In this document: one piece after another, positions 42,988 through 51,581 of the stretch
Numbering within the stretch: position 1 is the first letter of the stretch
How the letters are laid out: each line of letters starts with the position of its first letter
NCBI GenBank assembly: GCA_018242585.1
Contig: JAFEBQ010000004.1
Span: forward strand, 123,346-187,345
DNA from: Planctomycetota bacterium
GTDB lineage: Bacteria; Planctomycetota; Planctomycetia; Pirellulales; PNKZ01
Direction of reading: 5' to 3'
DNA: 64,000 nt
Translations under genes and position numbers: made by a program
Notes under the pieces: model-generated
What the model was told of the DNA's origin: nothing
The model's database searches: none
The model's input: the letters and a program-made list of their open reading frames with translations, nothing else

Positions 42988-43680
42988 ATGTTTCATCTGC
43001 AAGACATCACCAAGGTCTATCGTCGGCGGCAGCATCAAGTCGTCGCCTTTCAGGCATGTTCGCTGGACATCGCTCACGGCGAGTATGTCGCAGTCGTCGG
43101 TCCCAGCGGAAGCGGCAAAACCACGTTGCTGTCGATGCTAGGCGGTATGTTGTCGCCAGACGCCGGCAAAGTGTTGTTCGACGGCGAGTCGCTCTACGAC
43201 TTGCCGCTTACCGAACGAACCCGCCTGCGGCGCGAGCGCATCGGCTTCGTGTTTCAGACGTTCAACCTTGTGCCGTATCTCACGGCTCTGGAAAACGTCC
43301 AGATCCCGCTGTTTCTGCACGGTATCAGCAAGTCCGATCAGGAGGCCCGCGCGACCGAGCTCTTGGAACAAGTCGGACTCGGAAGCCGCATTGAGCACAA
43401 GCCAAGCGAGCTAAGCACTGGCCAGCAGCAGCGGGTCGCACTGGCTCGCACCCTGGCGAACAATCCGCGACTGATCCTGGCCGACGAACCAACGGGCAAC
43501 CTCGATCCCGACAGCCGCGAAGCAGTGCTTTCGATGTTCGACAATTTCGTGCGCGAGGGCCGCACAATCGTGATGGTGACACACGACCCGGCCGCGGCGG
43601 CGCGGGCGAGCCGACGGCTCTGTTTGGCCGACGGAAGAATCGCCGATGCCGTCGAACCCACTCTGAAAAAGGTCGCCTAA
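42988..43680 (+). CDS. MacB/LolD-type ABC transporter ATP-binding protein
   Basis: This 230-residue ATPase powers the preceding permease. The nucleotide site is complete: Walker A GPSGSGKTTLLS (about 38-49), Q-loop FVFQTFNLVPYLT, signature LSTGQQQRVALA (about 142), Walker B LILADEPTGNLD (about 162) and the switch VTHD. The signature STGQQQ is one Gln longer in style than the usual SGGQQQ. ATG 42988 has CAGGAGGT 10 bases upstream; the frame is open earlier, over the permease end. Confidence 0.92.
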   Translation: MFHLQDITKVYRRRQHQVVAFQACSLDIAHGEYVAVVGPSGSGKTTLLSMLGGMLSPDAGKVLFDGESLYDLPLTERTRLRRERIGFVFQTFNLVPYLTALENVQIPLFLHGISKSDQEARATELLEQVGLGSRIEHKPSELSTGQQQRVALARTLANNPRLILADEPTGNLDPDSREAVLSMFDNFVREGRTIVMVTHDPAAAARASRRLCLADGRIADAVEPTLKKVA

Positions 43681-43726
43681 GCCTGTTGACCCCTAAAGTC
43701 CATTCTCCAACGAAAGGAACCTGTCC

Positions 43727-44140
43727 ATGAATCTGATGAGTAAGAACCTGTTGCTGGTATGCCTGATCGCCACGAGCTACGGCCTCGCGGGGTGCAGCCA
43801 AAACGCCGCGCCGACAAAGGCTGCGAAATCGGGGCACGCCGACCATCCGGGCCACAAGGATGGCGATGAGCATGACGAAGGCGACGGCCATGACCACCAA
43901 GCGAAGAAGGATGGCCATAGCCACGATGGCTGGTGGTGCAACGAACATGGCGTCCCAGAGGAAGTCTGCGGTCAGTGCAACACAAAACTCGCGGCAGACT
44001 TTCAAAAGAAGGGCGATTGGTGCAAAGAGCACGACCGCCCTGATTCACAGTGCTTCAAGTGCCATCCCGAACTGCAAGCCAAGTTTGCGGCCCAGTACGA
44101 GGCCAAGTTCGGAAAGAAGCCGCCTACGCCGGAAGGTTGA
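43727..44140 (+). CDS. His/Cys-rich lipoprotein with repeated metal-binding module
   Basis: This 137-residue lipoprotein has the lipobox LAGCS (Cys23). A His/Asp-rich linker follows (HADHPGHKDGDEHDE and GDGHDH). It then carries two copies of C-x2-H-x6-C-x2-C: WCNEHGVPEEVCGQC and WCKEHDRPDSQCFKC, the second followed by HPEL. The same motif is found in the RND adaptor at 36078-37703. It is probably a periplasmic metal-binding partner that feeds the pumps. It lies between the ABC pair and the outer-membrane channel gene. Confidence 0.82.
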   Translation: MNLMSKNLLLVCLIATSYGLAGCSQNAAPTKAAKSGHADHPGHKDGDEHDEGDGHDHQAKKDGHSHDGWWCNEHGVPEEVCGQCNTKLAADFQKKGDWCKEHDRPDSQCFKCHPELQAKFAAQYEAKFGKKPPTPEG

Positions 44141-44268
44141 GCGGGATTGTGCCCTTATGAACGGATTGCGAGCCACGCCCAAAGGGGGAGCGGCCAAGGA
44201 CTTTTACGGACTGGATCGCCGGAATGGAATCCCAAGCGATCCATGCCAATTCCAGGGAGGGTGACATC

Positions 44269-45831
44269 GTGCGCGATCGAAATCTCTTGGGAGCGCTATC
44301 ACTCAGCGTGATTGCGTTTACGGCGGGATGCGCCCAAACGTCATCTCACCGTGTTGCAAAAGTGCCGGCACCGGCTGCGAGCCAGCATACCGAGTTGGCC
44401 AGTCCTCGTTCCGATGCAGTTGACGGCAGCGAACACGTGGCGTCAACGGGGAGCGAAATTCGGCTCGTCGGAGCGGAAGACCTTCCAGTCCCTCCTGCCG
44501 CCGCGACGGATGCATTCGACGAACTCGCTTCCGAAACTATTCCGTCGGGTGTGATGACCCTCGCTGATCTTGAAAACCTGGCAATGGGCAACAATCCGAC
44601 GCTGTCCCAAGCAGCAGCCGCAGTTGACCAGCAGCGAGGAGAATACCGCCAGTCCGGGCTCTATCCCAATCCGCAAGTTGGATACTTGAACACGACCGCA
44701 AATCAGACGGCTCCCAAGCAATCGAACGGCATGTTCTTTAGCCAGGAATTCGTGACCGCCAAAAAGATTCCGCTGGCTCAGGCGGCAAACTCGCAGGAAA
44801 TCAAGAGATTACAGTGGGACCAACAATCGCAGCGAATCCGTGTATTGAACGACGTGAAGATTCGCTACTACGAAGTGCTGGGTGCGCAGCGCCAGGTGAC
44901 CGTCAACCAAGAGTTGGTGCGGCTCGCGCGCCAGCATCTTGAAGCGGCGCAGAGTCTCTTCGACGCGAAAACCGCTTCGAGAACAGACGTTCTCCAGGCC
45001 AGCGTCCTCGTCGAGACATCGCGAATCCGGGTGGCAGAAGCGACTCACCGGCTGGAGGCCGCTTGGGAGCAACTGGCGGCGATGGTTGGCGTGCCAACCT
45101 TACCCTTATCGGAAGTATCGGATACCGGAGCCGACAACATTCCAGTCCTGGACCTTGAAACCGAATGGCAGAGGATGCTGAACGAGAGCCCGCAGCTTCG
45201 ATCGGCGCAGTCAGAGTTGGATCACGGAATGGCCGTCCTGCGTCAAGCACGCGCACAGGCCAAACCGAACTTCACCGTGCAAGTGGTGGCCGATTACGAC
45301 CGCGTGACTCAATCAACGACAGCAAGCACACTGGTGGCACTGCCGTTGCCAGTTTTCAACCGCAATCAGGGAAACATCGACAAGGCGTCGGCAGATATTC
45401 GGGCCGATCAAGCGGACATCGTGCGTTCTCAACTGGTCCTGCGAGATCAATTGGCGGACTCGTTCCGGCGATACAAAACCAGCCGCCTTCAGGCCGACAA
45501 GCTCAAGGAGTCGATTCTCCCGGCCGTGGAAGAGAATCTGAAGCTGACCATGACGGCCTACAAAGGAGGCGAAATCAGCTTTCGTGACGTTCTGACCGCT
45601 CAAGAGGCCTATGCCCAGAGTCAAATCGCACGCATTGAAGCAATTACCGAAGCACACAAAGTCGCAGTGGAGATCACGGGAATGCAACTAACCGGCGGAC
45701 TGAATCCGGCGGCGATTGGTTCAGCCATTCAGAGCCAACCGGGCGGTAGTCAGCGACAGCGCGCGCTCCTGCAAGATGTCCAGGATCAGGCAACCAAACA
45801 ACTCCTGCCCGCAGCGCAGATTGGACGGTGA
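44269..45831 (+). CDS. TolC-family outer-membrane efflux channel (lipoprotein type)
   Basis: This 520-residue channel would complete the RND and perhaps the ABC system. The start is taken as GTG 44269, which follows GGGAGGGTG and begins a lipoprotein signal with FTAGCAQ (Cys about 21). The frame is also open from ATG 44224. OEP repeats are clear: ADLENLAMGNNPTLSQAAAA, LYPNPQVGYLNTTANQ, VALPLPVFNRNQGNIDKASA and the C-terminal GGEISFRDVLTAQEAYAQSQ. The stop overlaps GTG 45828 of the next frame. Confidence 0.88.
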   Translation: MRDRNLLGALSLSVIAFTAGCAQTSSHRVAKVPAPAASQHTELASPRSDAVDGSEHVASTGSEIRLVGAEDLPVPPAAATDAFDELASETIPSGVMTLADLENLAMGNNPTLSQAAAAVDQQRGEYRQSGLYPNPQVGYLNTTANQTAPKQSNGMFFSQEFVTAKKIPLAQAANSQEIKRLQWDQQSQRIRVLNDVKIRYYEVLGAQRQVTVNQELVRLARQHLEAAQSLFDAKTASRTDVLQASVLVETSRIRVAEATHRLEAAWEQLAAMVGVPTLPLSEVSDTGADNIPVLDLETEWQRMLNESPQLRSAQSELDHGMAVLRQARAQAKPNFTVQVVADYDRVTQSTTASTLVALPLPVFNRNQGNIDKASADIRADQADIVRSQLVLRDQLADSFRRYKTSRLQADKLKESILPAVEENLKLTMTAYKGGEISFRDVLTAQEAYAQSQIARIEAITEAHKVAVEITGMQLTGGLNPAAIGSAIQSQPGGSQRQRALLQDVQDQATKQLLPAAQIGR

Positions 45832-45905
45832 TTGAATGCACCTGCTGGACACAAGGACAAAGCCGTGATAGCGATTCCGCCGAGAGCAACTCGGGAGTAT
45901 GCACG

Positions 45906-48095
45906 ATGGTAAAGGGGTCACCCACTTTCGCCTTCAAGATTCACGGCATGGATTGCGCGGAGGAAGTGGCGGTATTAAAGCGTGAGATAGGGCCAGTCGT
46001 CGGCGGCGAGGATCACCTCAGCTTTGACATACTCAATGGCAGAATGACCGTTGCGCCGGCATTCGCAGACTTTTCATCCGAAGCCGTTCGGCAGGCGGTA
46101 GCGCGGACGGGTATGCGTGCCGAGGACTGGCAGGAGAACGCGGCGGAACTGATGGATGAAGGCTTCTGGCAACGTCGCGGCCGCACCGTTCTCACGGCGG
46201 CAAGCGGTGCTTTCACGGCGCTGGGTTTCCTCGTGCATGTGTGGACTGCTGGCGGATTTCAGTCTGCGCTCGGTTCGGAGGGAAATGGTGTGGCACATGC
46301 CGTTCCTCTCGCTGTGCGCGTGTTTTATGGAATGGGCATCCTTGCCGGAGCTTGGTACATCCTGCCGAAGGCGTGGTTCGCAGCCGGGCGGCTACGCCCC
46401 GACATGAACCTTCTGATGACGGTGGCCGTAGTGGGTGCGGTCGTCATCGGCGAATGGTTCGAGGCGTCCACCGTCGCGTTTCTTTTTGCCCTGTCGTTGA
46501 CCTTGGAGTCTTGGAGCGTGGGCCGCGCTCGACGGGCCGTCGCAGCCCTCATGGACTTGACGCCGCCGACTGCGCGACTTGTAAGAGCGGACGGTGGTGA
46601 AGAAGAGGTATCGCCGGAAAGCGTGACCGTGGGGGCGAACTTCCTGGTGCGGCCGGGTGAACGTATTCCGCTGGACGGTCGCGTCCTCAGCGGAGCGAGC
46701 GAAGTCAATCAGGCACCTATCACCGGTGAAAGCGTTCAGGTTCCAAAGACCGCAGGTCAAGAAGTCTTTGCCGGGACGATCAACGGCGACGGTGCACTGA
46801 CAGTCGAATGCACCAAACCCTCCGGAGATACGACGCTGGCCCATATCATCCGGCTGGTAGGGGAAGCGCAGTCCCGGCGCGCACCATCAGAGCAATGGGT
46901 GGAAAAATTCGCCCGCGTGTACACGCCCGCCGTCATGGCCTTAGCCTTAACCGTGCTGATCATTCCACCGCTCCTCTTCGGCGGGGCCTGGCAGGACTGG
47001 TTCTACCGTTCACTCGTTCTACTCGTTATCGCCTGCCCTTGCGCCCTGGTCATCTCAACACCGGTGAGCATTGTGGCGGCGCTGACCGCCTCTGCTCGCA
47101 ACGGCGTACTCATCAAGGGCGGGCTGTATGTTGAAGCTCCTTCTCGATTGGAAGCCATCGCCCTGGATAAGACTGGCACGTTGACGCAGGGCAAGCCCCA
47201 GGTTGTGGAGGTCGTGCCTCTCAGTGGCCACGACGAGGAAGAACTCCTTGTACGAGCCGCCGCGTTGGAAGCGCAGAGTACGCATCCTTTAGCTCGCGCG
47301 ATCATAGCCTATGCCCGGCAGCGCGGCATTGCGGTCCAGCCCGCGCAGGGGTACCAGATCGTCCAGGGCAAAGGCGCGACCGGCCGCTTCAACGGGCAGG
47401 ACTACTGGCTGGGGTCGCACCGTTATCTGGAAGAGCGCGGCCAGGAAACGAAGGAAGTTCACCAGCGGCTGGAGGCGCTGTCGGCAGAGGGCCGCACCGT
47501 TGTGGTGATTGGAAATGCGGATCACGTCTGCGGCTTCATCGCTCTCGCCGACACAGTGCGGCCCGGAGCCAAAGAGACGCTCTTGGCGTTGCGCGATGCC
47601 GGTATAAAGCACATCGTCATGCTCAGCGGGGATAACCGGGGAACTGCCGATGCCATCGCCCGTGAGACCGGAGTGAACGAAGTTCACGCCGAACTCCTGC
47701 CTGCGGACAAGGTGACAGCGGTGGAATCGCTTGTCGCCAAGTACGGTAGGGTTGCGATGGTCGGCGACGGTGTGAATGACGCCCCGGCGTTGGGCCGCGC
47801 AACGCTCGGCATCGCAATGGGTGCTGCCGGAAGCGACGCGGCGATTGAAACGGCCGATATCGCGCTCATGTCCGACGACCTTTCCAAGCTCCCCTGGCTG
47901 ATTCGGCACTCGCGCCACACACTGGCAATCATTCGGCAGAACATCGGGTTTTCGTTGGCTGTCAAAGCTATCTTTGTCGTTCTGACATTTGCTGGCTATT
48001 CGTCGCTGTGGACGGCAATCGCGGCCGATACAGGCGCTTCACTGCTGGTGATCATGAATGGGCTGCGCCTGTTGCGTTCACCCCAGTCTGTGTGA
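45906..48095 (+). CDS. zntA: P1B-2-type heavy-metal ATPase (Zn/Cd/Pb exporter, ZntA-like)
   Basis: This 729-residue P-type ATPase pumps zinc-group ions from the cytoplasm to the periplasm. An N-terminal HMA-like domain has GMDCAEEV (about 15), with only one of the usual two cysteines. The core keeps the TGES actuator loop, the CPC site in IACPCALVIS (about 375), DKTGTLT (about 420), HP in STHPLA, and MVGDGVNDAPALG (about 617). Late helices carry the lysine in SLAVKAIFVVL and DTGASLLV, which mark the P1B-2 class. ATG 45906 begins just before the HMA domain; GTG 45828, overlapping the TolC stop, is a possible alternative. Last gene of the operon. Confidence 0.93.
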   Translation: MVKGSPTFAFKIHGMDCAEEVAVLKREIGPVVGGEDHLSFDILNGRMTVAPAFADFSSEAVRQAVARTGMRAEDWQENAAELMDEGFWQRRGRTVLTAASGAFTALGFLVHVWTAGGFQSALGSEGNGVAHAVPLAVRVFYGMGILAGAWYILPKAWFAAGRLRPDMNLLMTVAVVGAVVIGEWFEASTVAFLFALSLTLESWSVGRARRAVAALMDLTPPTARLVRADGGEEEVSPESVTVGANFLVRPGERIPLDGRVLSGASEVNQAPITGESVQVPKTAGQEVFAGTINGDGALTVECTKPSGDTTLAHIIRLVGEAQSRRAPSEQWVEKFARVYTPAVMALALTVLIIPPLLFGGAWQDWFYRSLVLLVIACPCALVISTPVSIVAALTASARNGVLIKGGLYVEAPSRLEAIALDKTGTLTQGKPQVVEVVPLSGHDEEELLVRAAALEAQSTHPLARAIIAYARQRGIAVQPAQGYQIVQGKGATGRFNGQDYWLGSHRYLEERGQETKEVHQRLEALSAEGRTVVVIGNADHVCGFIALADTVRPGAKETLLALRDAGIKHIVMLSGDNRGTADAIARETGVNEVHAELLPADKVTAVESLVAKYGRVAMVGDGVNDAPALGRATLGIAMGAAGSDAAIETADIALMSDDLSKLPWLIRHSRHTLAIIRQNIGFSLAVKAIFVVLTFAGYSSLWTAIAADTGASLLVIMNGLRLLRSPQSV

Positions 48096-48308
48096 TTGCA
48101 TGGAGAACAAGAATTGCACAGAGAAACCGACGCCAGTGAATTGCGAAGTTGTCCGATTCTTCATTTAGCCCTAGTCGGCCAGCGGCTGGCGATCTACGAT
48201 TTCATCACCGACGTGCGGCATGCAAAAGATGAACGCAACCATCACGCCAGTTTAGACTTACCATCCTCCATTTGCCGTCGCAGATGACCTTCCCAACCCC
48301 GGACACCA
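48096..48308. other. Right-end tail of element 1
   Basis: No gene is supported between the ATPase stop and the att arm. A TTG-started frame (48096-48287) has no ribosome site or recognisable motif. Both this stretch and the matching one before 56394 read CCCAACCCCGG/CCCACCCCGG just before the shared arm, so it belongs to the element end. Confidence 0.5.
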
Positions 48309-48355
48309 GCGATAAAAAGTTCAATAGCCGTCTTGTCGCCCCGACTTGATGAGAC
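48309..48355. other. att copy 2 with element right-end arm (junction of elements 1 and 2)
   Basis: A 22 bp arm, GCGATAAAAAGTTCAATAGC followed by CG (48309-48330), precedes the 25 bp att repeat (48331-48355). The same arm precedes the att copy at 56416 but not the tRNA copy, as expected if it is the right end of an integrated element. Confidence 0.85.
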
Positions 48356-48357
48356 AG

Positions 48358-48394
48358 AAAGCCCATCGTTCTTTCCGGCGGTGGGCTTTTTCTC
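48358..48394 (+). terminator. Terminator-like hairpin next to att copy 2
   Basis: AAAGCCCATCG pairs with CGGTGGGCTTT (one G-T pair) across a 10-base loop and is followed by TTTCTC. It holds the same place relative to att as the hairpins at 5064 and 56453 but has a different stem sequence. Confidence 0.7.
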
Positions 48395-48395
48395 G

Positions 48396-48747
48396 TTTGG
48401 CGGCAATGCTTTGCGCCCGGTTTGTGTTCACTTGGGCTTTGTCCAAGAGTCCAATCGGAATTGGCGGGGCGGTGGGCGACTTCATCGCAACCGTTTAATA
48501 ACAAAGGAGTTGCGGAGTTCAAGCCTAGCCGCCAGTTTCGCGACAATCGGCAGATGCCGACTACCATCGCCGCCATGTCGGTGTTGGAACATTCGTCGGC
48601 CCTGCCGATCACTTTGTGATGACCGAGTCATCATGCGCACCAGCGAGACGACACCCCGCGAAGACTGCCCTCACTCACCAGAACGAGTATCTGTCGTAAA
48701 ATCTTCCTAATGTGCGTCCGCGGAGGTGGAGCGAAAGGATTCTTGCG
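48396..48747. other. Left-end non-coding stretch of element 2
   Basis: No supported gene is seen in these 352 bases. A minus-strand frame (48205-48612) crosses the att site and hairpin and lacks a family. The last 30 bases carry GGAGGTGGAGCGAAAGGA, the ribosome site region of the next gene. Confidence 0.5.
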
Positions 48748-49620
48748 ATGGCGGAAGTGACACCCACACAAGGGCGATATCTCGCGTACATTCACGCGTA
48801 TACGGATAGCTTCGGTTTGCCGCCGGCGGAGTCGGAAATTGCCGACGCGATAGGCGTCTCGCCACCGTCGGTGAACCAAATGATGAAGACGCTCGAAAGG
48901 AAAGGGCTCATTCGACGACAGTCAGGCGTTCCACGTTCCATTGAGATTTTGGTCGTAGACGATGCCATCCCAAAATGGAGAGGCAAACGCATCACTCGTA
49001 CGGTCAGGGAGTGGACTCTTGCCTGGCCGGACGCGCGCCACCTTGAACAGGCCAGCGACGGCAAGGCGGCGGTCTATCGTTTCAAGATCGTCTTGCGAGA
49101 CGCTGATCCGGCGATCTGGCGGCGGATTGAGACGAAGGACGTAACGCTTGAAAAACTGCACGAGTTGATTCAAACCGCGATGGGTTGGACGAATTCGCAT
49201 CTACACCAGTTTGAGATCGCGGGTGCCCGGTACACCGATCCACGATTCATGAAGGATCACTTTGGTGCGATCGACTACAGTAACATTCAAATAAGCGACC
49301 TAGTTTCCAAGCACGGCTCCAAACTGCGGATGGGCTACGAGTATGACTTTGGAGACGGCTGGCAACACGATGTCGTCCTTGAAAAGGTGACGGAATCCGA
49401 ACCGGGAGCCAAATACCCGCGCTGTATCGATGGAGAGCGAGCTTGTCCGCCGGAAGATGTTGGCGGTGTTTACGGTTTTGCCGACTATGTCGAGGCGATC
49501 ACGAATCCGAATCACAGCGAGTACCGCGAACTCCTAGAGTGGAACGGTTCGTTTGACCCCGCGCAATTTGACGCGGCAAAAGCCACTCGGCGTATGAAGA
49601 AAGGACTGCCGACGTGGTGA
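48748..49620 (+). CDS. Fusion of LexA-like winged helix and pRiA4b ORF-3 domain
   Basis: This 290-residue protein has an N-terminal winged helix like the LexA DNA-binding domain (residues 1-75), with PTQGRYLAYIHAYTDSFGLP, SEIADAIGVSPPSVNQMMKT and LERKGLIRR. A plasmid pRiA4b ORF-3-like domain follows (about 105-285), with YRFKIVLRDADPAIWRRIET, GWTNSHLHQFEI and YDFGDGWQHDVVLEK. The second domain is widespread in plasmids and islands; its role is unknown. The fusion suggests a transcription regulator of the cassette. ATG 48748 follows a purine-rich site. It overlaps the next gene by up to 7 bp. Confidence 0.85.
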   Translation: MAEVTPTQGRYLAYIHAYTDSFGLPPAESEIADAIGVSPPSVNQMMKTLERKGLIRRQSGVPRSIEILVVDDAIPKWRGKRITRTVREWTLAWPDARHLEQASDGKAAVYRFKIVLRDADPAIWRRIETKDVTLEKLHELIQTAMGWTNSHLHQFEIAGARYTDPRFMKDHFGAIDYSNIQISDLVSKHGSKLRMGYEYDFGDGWQHDVVLEKVTESEPGAKYPRCIDGERACPPEDVGGVYGFADYVEAITNPNHSEYRELLEWNGSFDPAQFDAAKATRRMKKGLPTW

Positions 49621-50177
49621 AGAAAGGAACGAAGAAACCTCGCAAGCCCGCGAAAAGCGGCCGCTTTCCGCTGATCGAAAAGGAGCTTCACAATCGGACG
49701 AAGGTGGAGTTGGTCGCGATGATCTTGGCGATCGCCAGGGAGCACGCCGTTGTCGCGCGAGAATTGGACGATCGGTTGACGATCGAAAAGCCAGTGGATC
49801 TACTCGTCGCCGACGTGTCGTCCGCCGTCGATCGTGCGACCGATTTCGATGAGCGCATGATGAACCACAACTTCGATGTGGATTGGCAAGCTTATGCCGA
49901 AGTTCAGAAGGGGCTCTCGCTGCTCGTCGAGCTGGGCCAGCTTGCGGACGCGAAGTCGCTTGCGCTCAAGCTGATGAAAGACGGCAGCTATCAAGTCGAA
50001 TGCAGCGACGAAGGATTGATGACCGACGAGATCAGCCAGTGTCTCAAGCCGGTAATTCGTGCCGTCAAGGCCGCTGGTGGTGACGAGGCTGTCAAGTGGG
50101 CTGACAACATGCAAATTGCCGACCGTGTTGGGTTTATTTGTGACAAGGAACTGGCAGAGCTACGGGGCGAGTCGTGA
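49614..50177 (+). CDS. Hypothetical helical protein of element 2
   Basis: This 187-residue protein starts with a Lys/Arg-rich stretch (VKKGTKKPRKPAKSG). A helical region follows (ELHNRTKVELVAMILAIARE, then LLVADVSSAVDRATDFDERM and VQKGLSLLVELGQLADAKSL). No membrane segment or catalytic motif is visible. GTG 49614 or 49617 is the start, the latter as GTGA over the upstream stop. It overlaps the next gene by 4 bp, so the three plus-strand genes form one coupled unit. The family is not recognised. Confidence 0.7.
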   Translation: MVKKGTKKPRKPAKSGRFPLIEKELHNRTKVELVAMILAIAREHAVVARELDDRLTIEKPVDLLVADVSSAVDRATDFDERMMNHNFDVDWQAYAEVQKGLSLLVELGQLADAKSLALKLMKDGSYQVECSDEGLMTDEISQCLKPVIRAVKAAGGDEAVKWADNMQIADRVGFICDKELAELRGES

Positions 50178-50428
50178 GCGAATATCAATACGTGGTCTTC
50201 CAGGCGGTTGGCGGCCCGCTCAATGATAAACAGTTGGCGTTCGCGCAGCGACAGTCCACGCGTGCCGAAGTGTCACGATGGTCGCTGTCCGTTGAGTACC
50301 ATTACAGTTCCTTCCGCGGCGATGTCGATGGCTTGCTCCGAAAGTCCTGGGCTATCGCATTATCCAAAGGAGCCTGCCGCTTCAGCCACATCGATTTGGC
50401 ACAAACCCTTGCCGGCGGAGTTCGCTAG
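50174..50428 (+). pseudogene. Truncated paralogue of the MSEYQ protein
   Basis: The first 55-60 residues (SEYQYVVFQAVGGPLNDKQL, RQSTRAEVSRWS, VEYHYSSFRGD) match the start of the 380-residue protein encoded on the minus strand at 50382-51524, which has SEYQHIAFRAIDRP, RQSTRATITPWS and NEYHYGDFHG. The match ends near LLRKS. After that the frame reads antisense to the 3' end of the minus-strand copy and stops. It is thus a broken copy, meeting its paralogue tail to tail. Confidence 0.75.
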
Positions 50429-51524
50429 TCAGCATGCGAAGCGTTGGATTTTGAGACTTCAGCTTTTGCGCATATTTTTCCGCGAGATCCGATTGCTCGC
50501 TGCCAGACAACACTTCGCGGAGTTCGGACAGTAGTTCGGCGACGCGCCGATAAGCAACCGTTGTTCGTGTAGAGACCAACTTTTCGATTTCGCGAAGCGT
50601 TGCGGCGGGATTGGTCGCCATCTTAGCGAGCCGTTGAGTCCGCCGGAGCGTGGCATCGGCCGCGGCGCGTTGCTTGGCCTCATCGGCAATCTTGGCCGCG
50701 GCGGCCTGAAGCTGGGCAACCGTACGGTTCGGGCGGGCCGTCGGCCAAGTTGACAAGTCGGAATCGGCTCTGTACTTCGCCAATATTTCAACTCGCGCGG
50801 ACGAGGCGGTGTCCGCCATCCATGCGGCCAGCCAGCCGTCCTTCATCGTCGCCGGCTGGTCGCAAAGCCACTCGGAATAGCCAGCCAATGGTTCCGCACT
50901 TGCTGGCATAGCCGGCGCCTCCTGAGCAGCGGCGGCGATCAAATCGTCGCTGAGGCCGTAAAGTTCGGCGAGACTTCGCTGCGCTTCCGAGAGGTCTTCT
51001 AATCCTGCCGGAACCGGCGCCTCGACCGTCTCTTCTGGATCGTGTTCCATATCGCAAGCGATCGCCATGTAAGCCAAGTAGAGCGGACGCAAGTTGCCAT
51101 TGAGTATCTCGGCACGAAGTGGGACCAGCCGACCAAAAACTGCGCTGACTTCCCATATTTCGTCGAGATCGCCAGGCTCATGGAATGGTTCGATCGCGAG
51201 GATTACTCCCGTTCCCACCTTGTCCTTCAGAAGACGCGGAGCGTCCTTGCCAAGGTAGGGCTGGGCCGCTTTGCTGTCCGGTAAACCGTGTGGCAGGCGG
51301 ATCAGCAGTTTGCGAATTCCAAAGTTCGCATAGTGCAAGTGAATGTCGTAGCCGAGACGCAGCATCTCCATGGGGTTGCCGTGAAAGTCGCCGTAGTGAT
51401 ATTCGTTCTCGAATGACCATGGAGTAATCGTGGCACGCGTCGACTGCCGCCGCATGTACTGAAGATTTTGTTCGCTGACCGGACGATCGATAGCACGAAA
51501 TGCGATATGCTGATACTCGCTCAT
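50382..51524 (-). CDS. Uncharacterised MSEYQ protein linked to TOTE gene
   Basis: This 380-residue soluble protein starts SEYQHIAFRAIDRPVSEQNL. An N-terminal globular domain (1-165) has STRATITPWSFENEYHYGDF and GIRKLLIRLPHGLPDS. An acidic middle follows, and then an Ala/Arg-rich coiled C-terminus (about 270-370) with PAATLREIEKLVSTRTTVAY and VAELLSELREVLSG. The start domain is one I have seen in uncharacterised proteins but cannot name. It lies 57 bp downstream of the TOTE gene on the same strand and is the last gene of the defence operon. Function is unknown. Confidence 0.8.
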   Translation of the reverse strand: MSEYQHIAFRAIDRPVSEQNLQYMRRQSTRATITPWSFENEYHYGDFHGNPMEMLRLGYDIHLHYANFGIRKLLIRLPHGLPDSKAAQPYLGKDAPRLLKDKVGTGVILAIEPFHEPGDLDEIWEVSAVFGRLVPLRAEILNGNLRPLYLAYMAIACDMEHDPEETVEAPVPAGLEDLSEAQRSLAELYGLSDDLIAAAAQEAPAMPASAEPLAGYSEWLCDQPATMKDGWLAAWMADTASSARVEILAKYRADSDLSTWPTARPNRTVAQLQAAAAKIADEAKQRAAADATLRRTQRLAKMATNPAATLREIEKLVSTRTTVAYRRVAELLSELREVLSGSEQSDLAEKYAQKLKSQNPTLRMLTSELRRQGFVPNRCG

Positions 51525-51581
51525 TCGTCGGCTCCTTCCAAAATGCTTGGCAGGTCTGGCATAACCGGTCTTGGTAGAATG

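Larger units (their letters stand above)
5036..48340. mobile_element. Element 1: integrative mobilisable element carrying metal resistance
   Basis: The element is bounded by the att copies at 5036 and 48331. It carries the large serine recombinase at its left end and a MOBF relaxase plus VirD4-like coupling protein, but no recognisable VirB4-like ATPase, pilin or other mating-pair protein. It should therefore need a helper conjugation machine. Within it are an AlpA/P4-integrase module, an IS3 copy, a deleted ISAs1 copy and two metal-efflux operons. The mixture of gene styles indicates assembly from several donors. Confidence 0.75.

Noticed and set aside
48096..48287. 63-residue TTG-started frame after the P1B ATPase
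   Set aside because: No ribosome site, no motif; it lies in the element tail.
5036..48340. Complete type IV secretion system for element 1
   Set aside because: Apart from the coupling protein, no VirB4-like ATPase, VirB6/8/9/10-like protein or pilin could be recognised, so self-transfer is not claimed.
48205..48612. 135-residue minus-strand frame over att copy 2
   Set aside because: It reads through the att core and terminator hairpin and has no recognisable domain.
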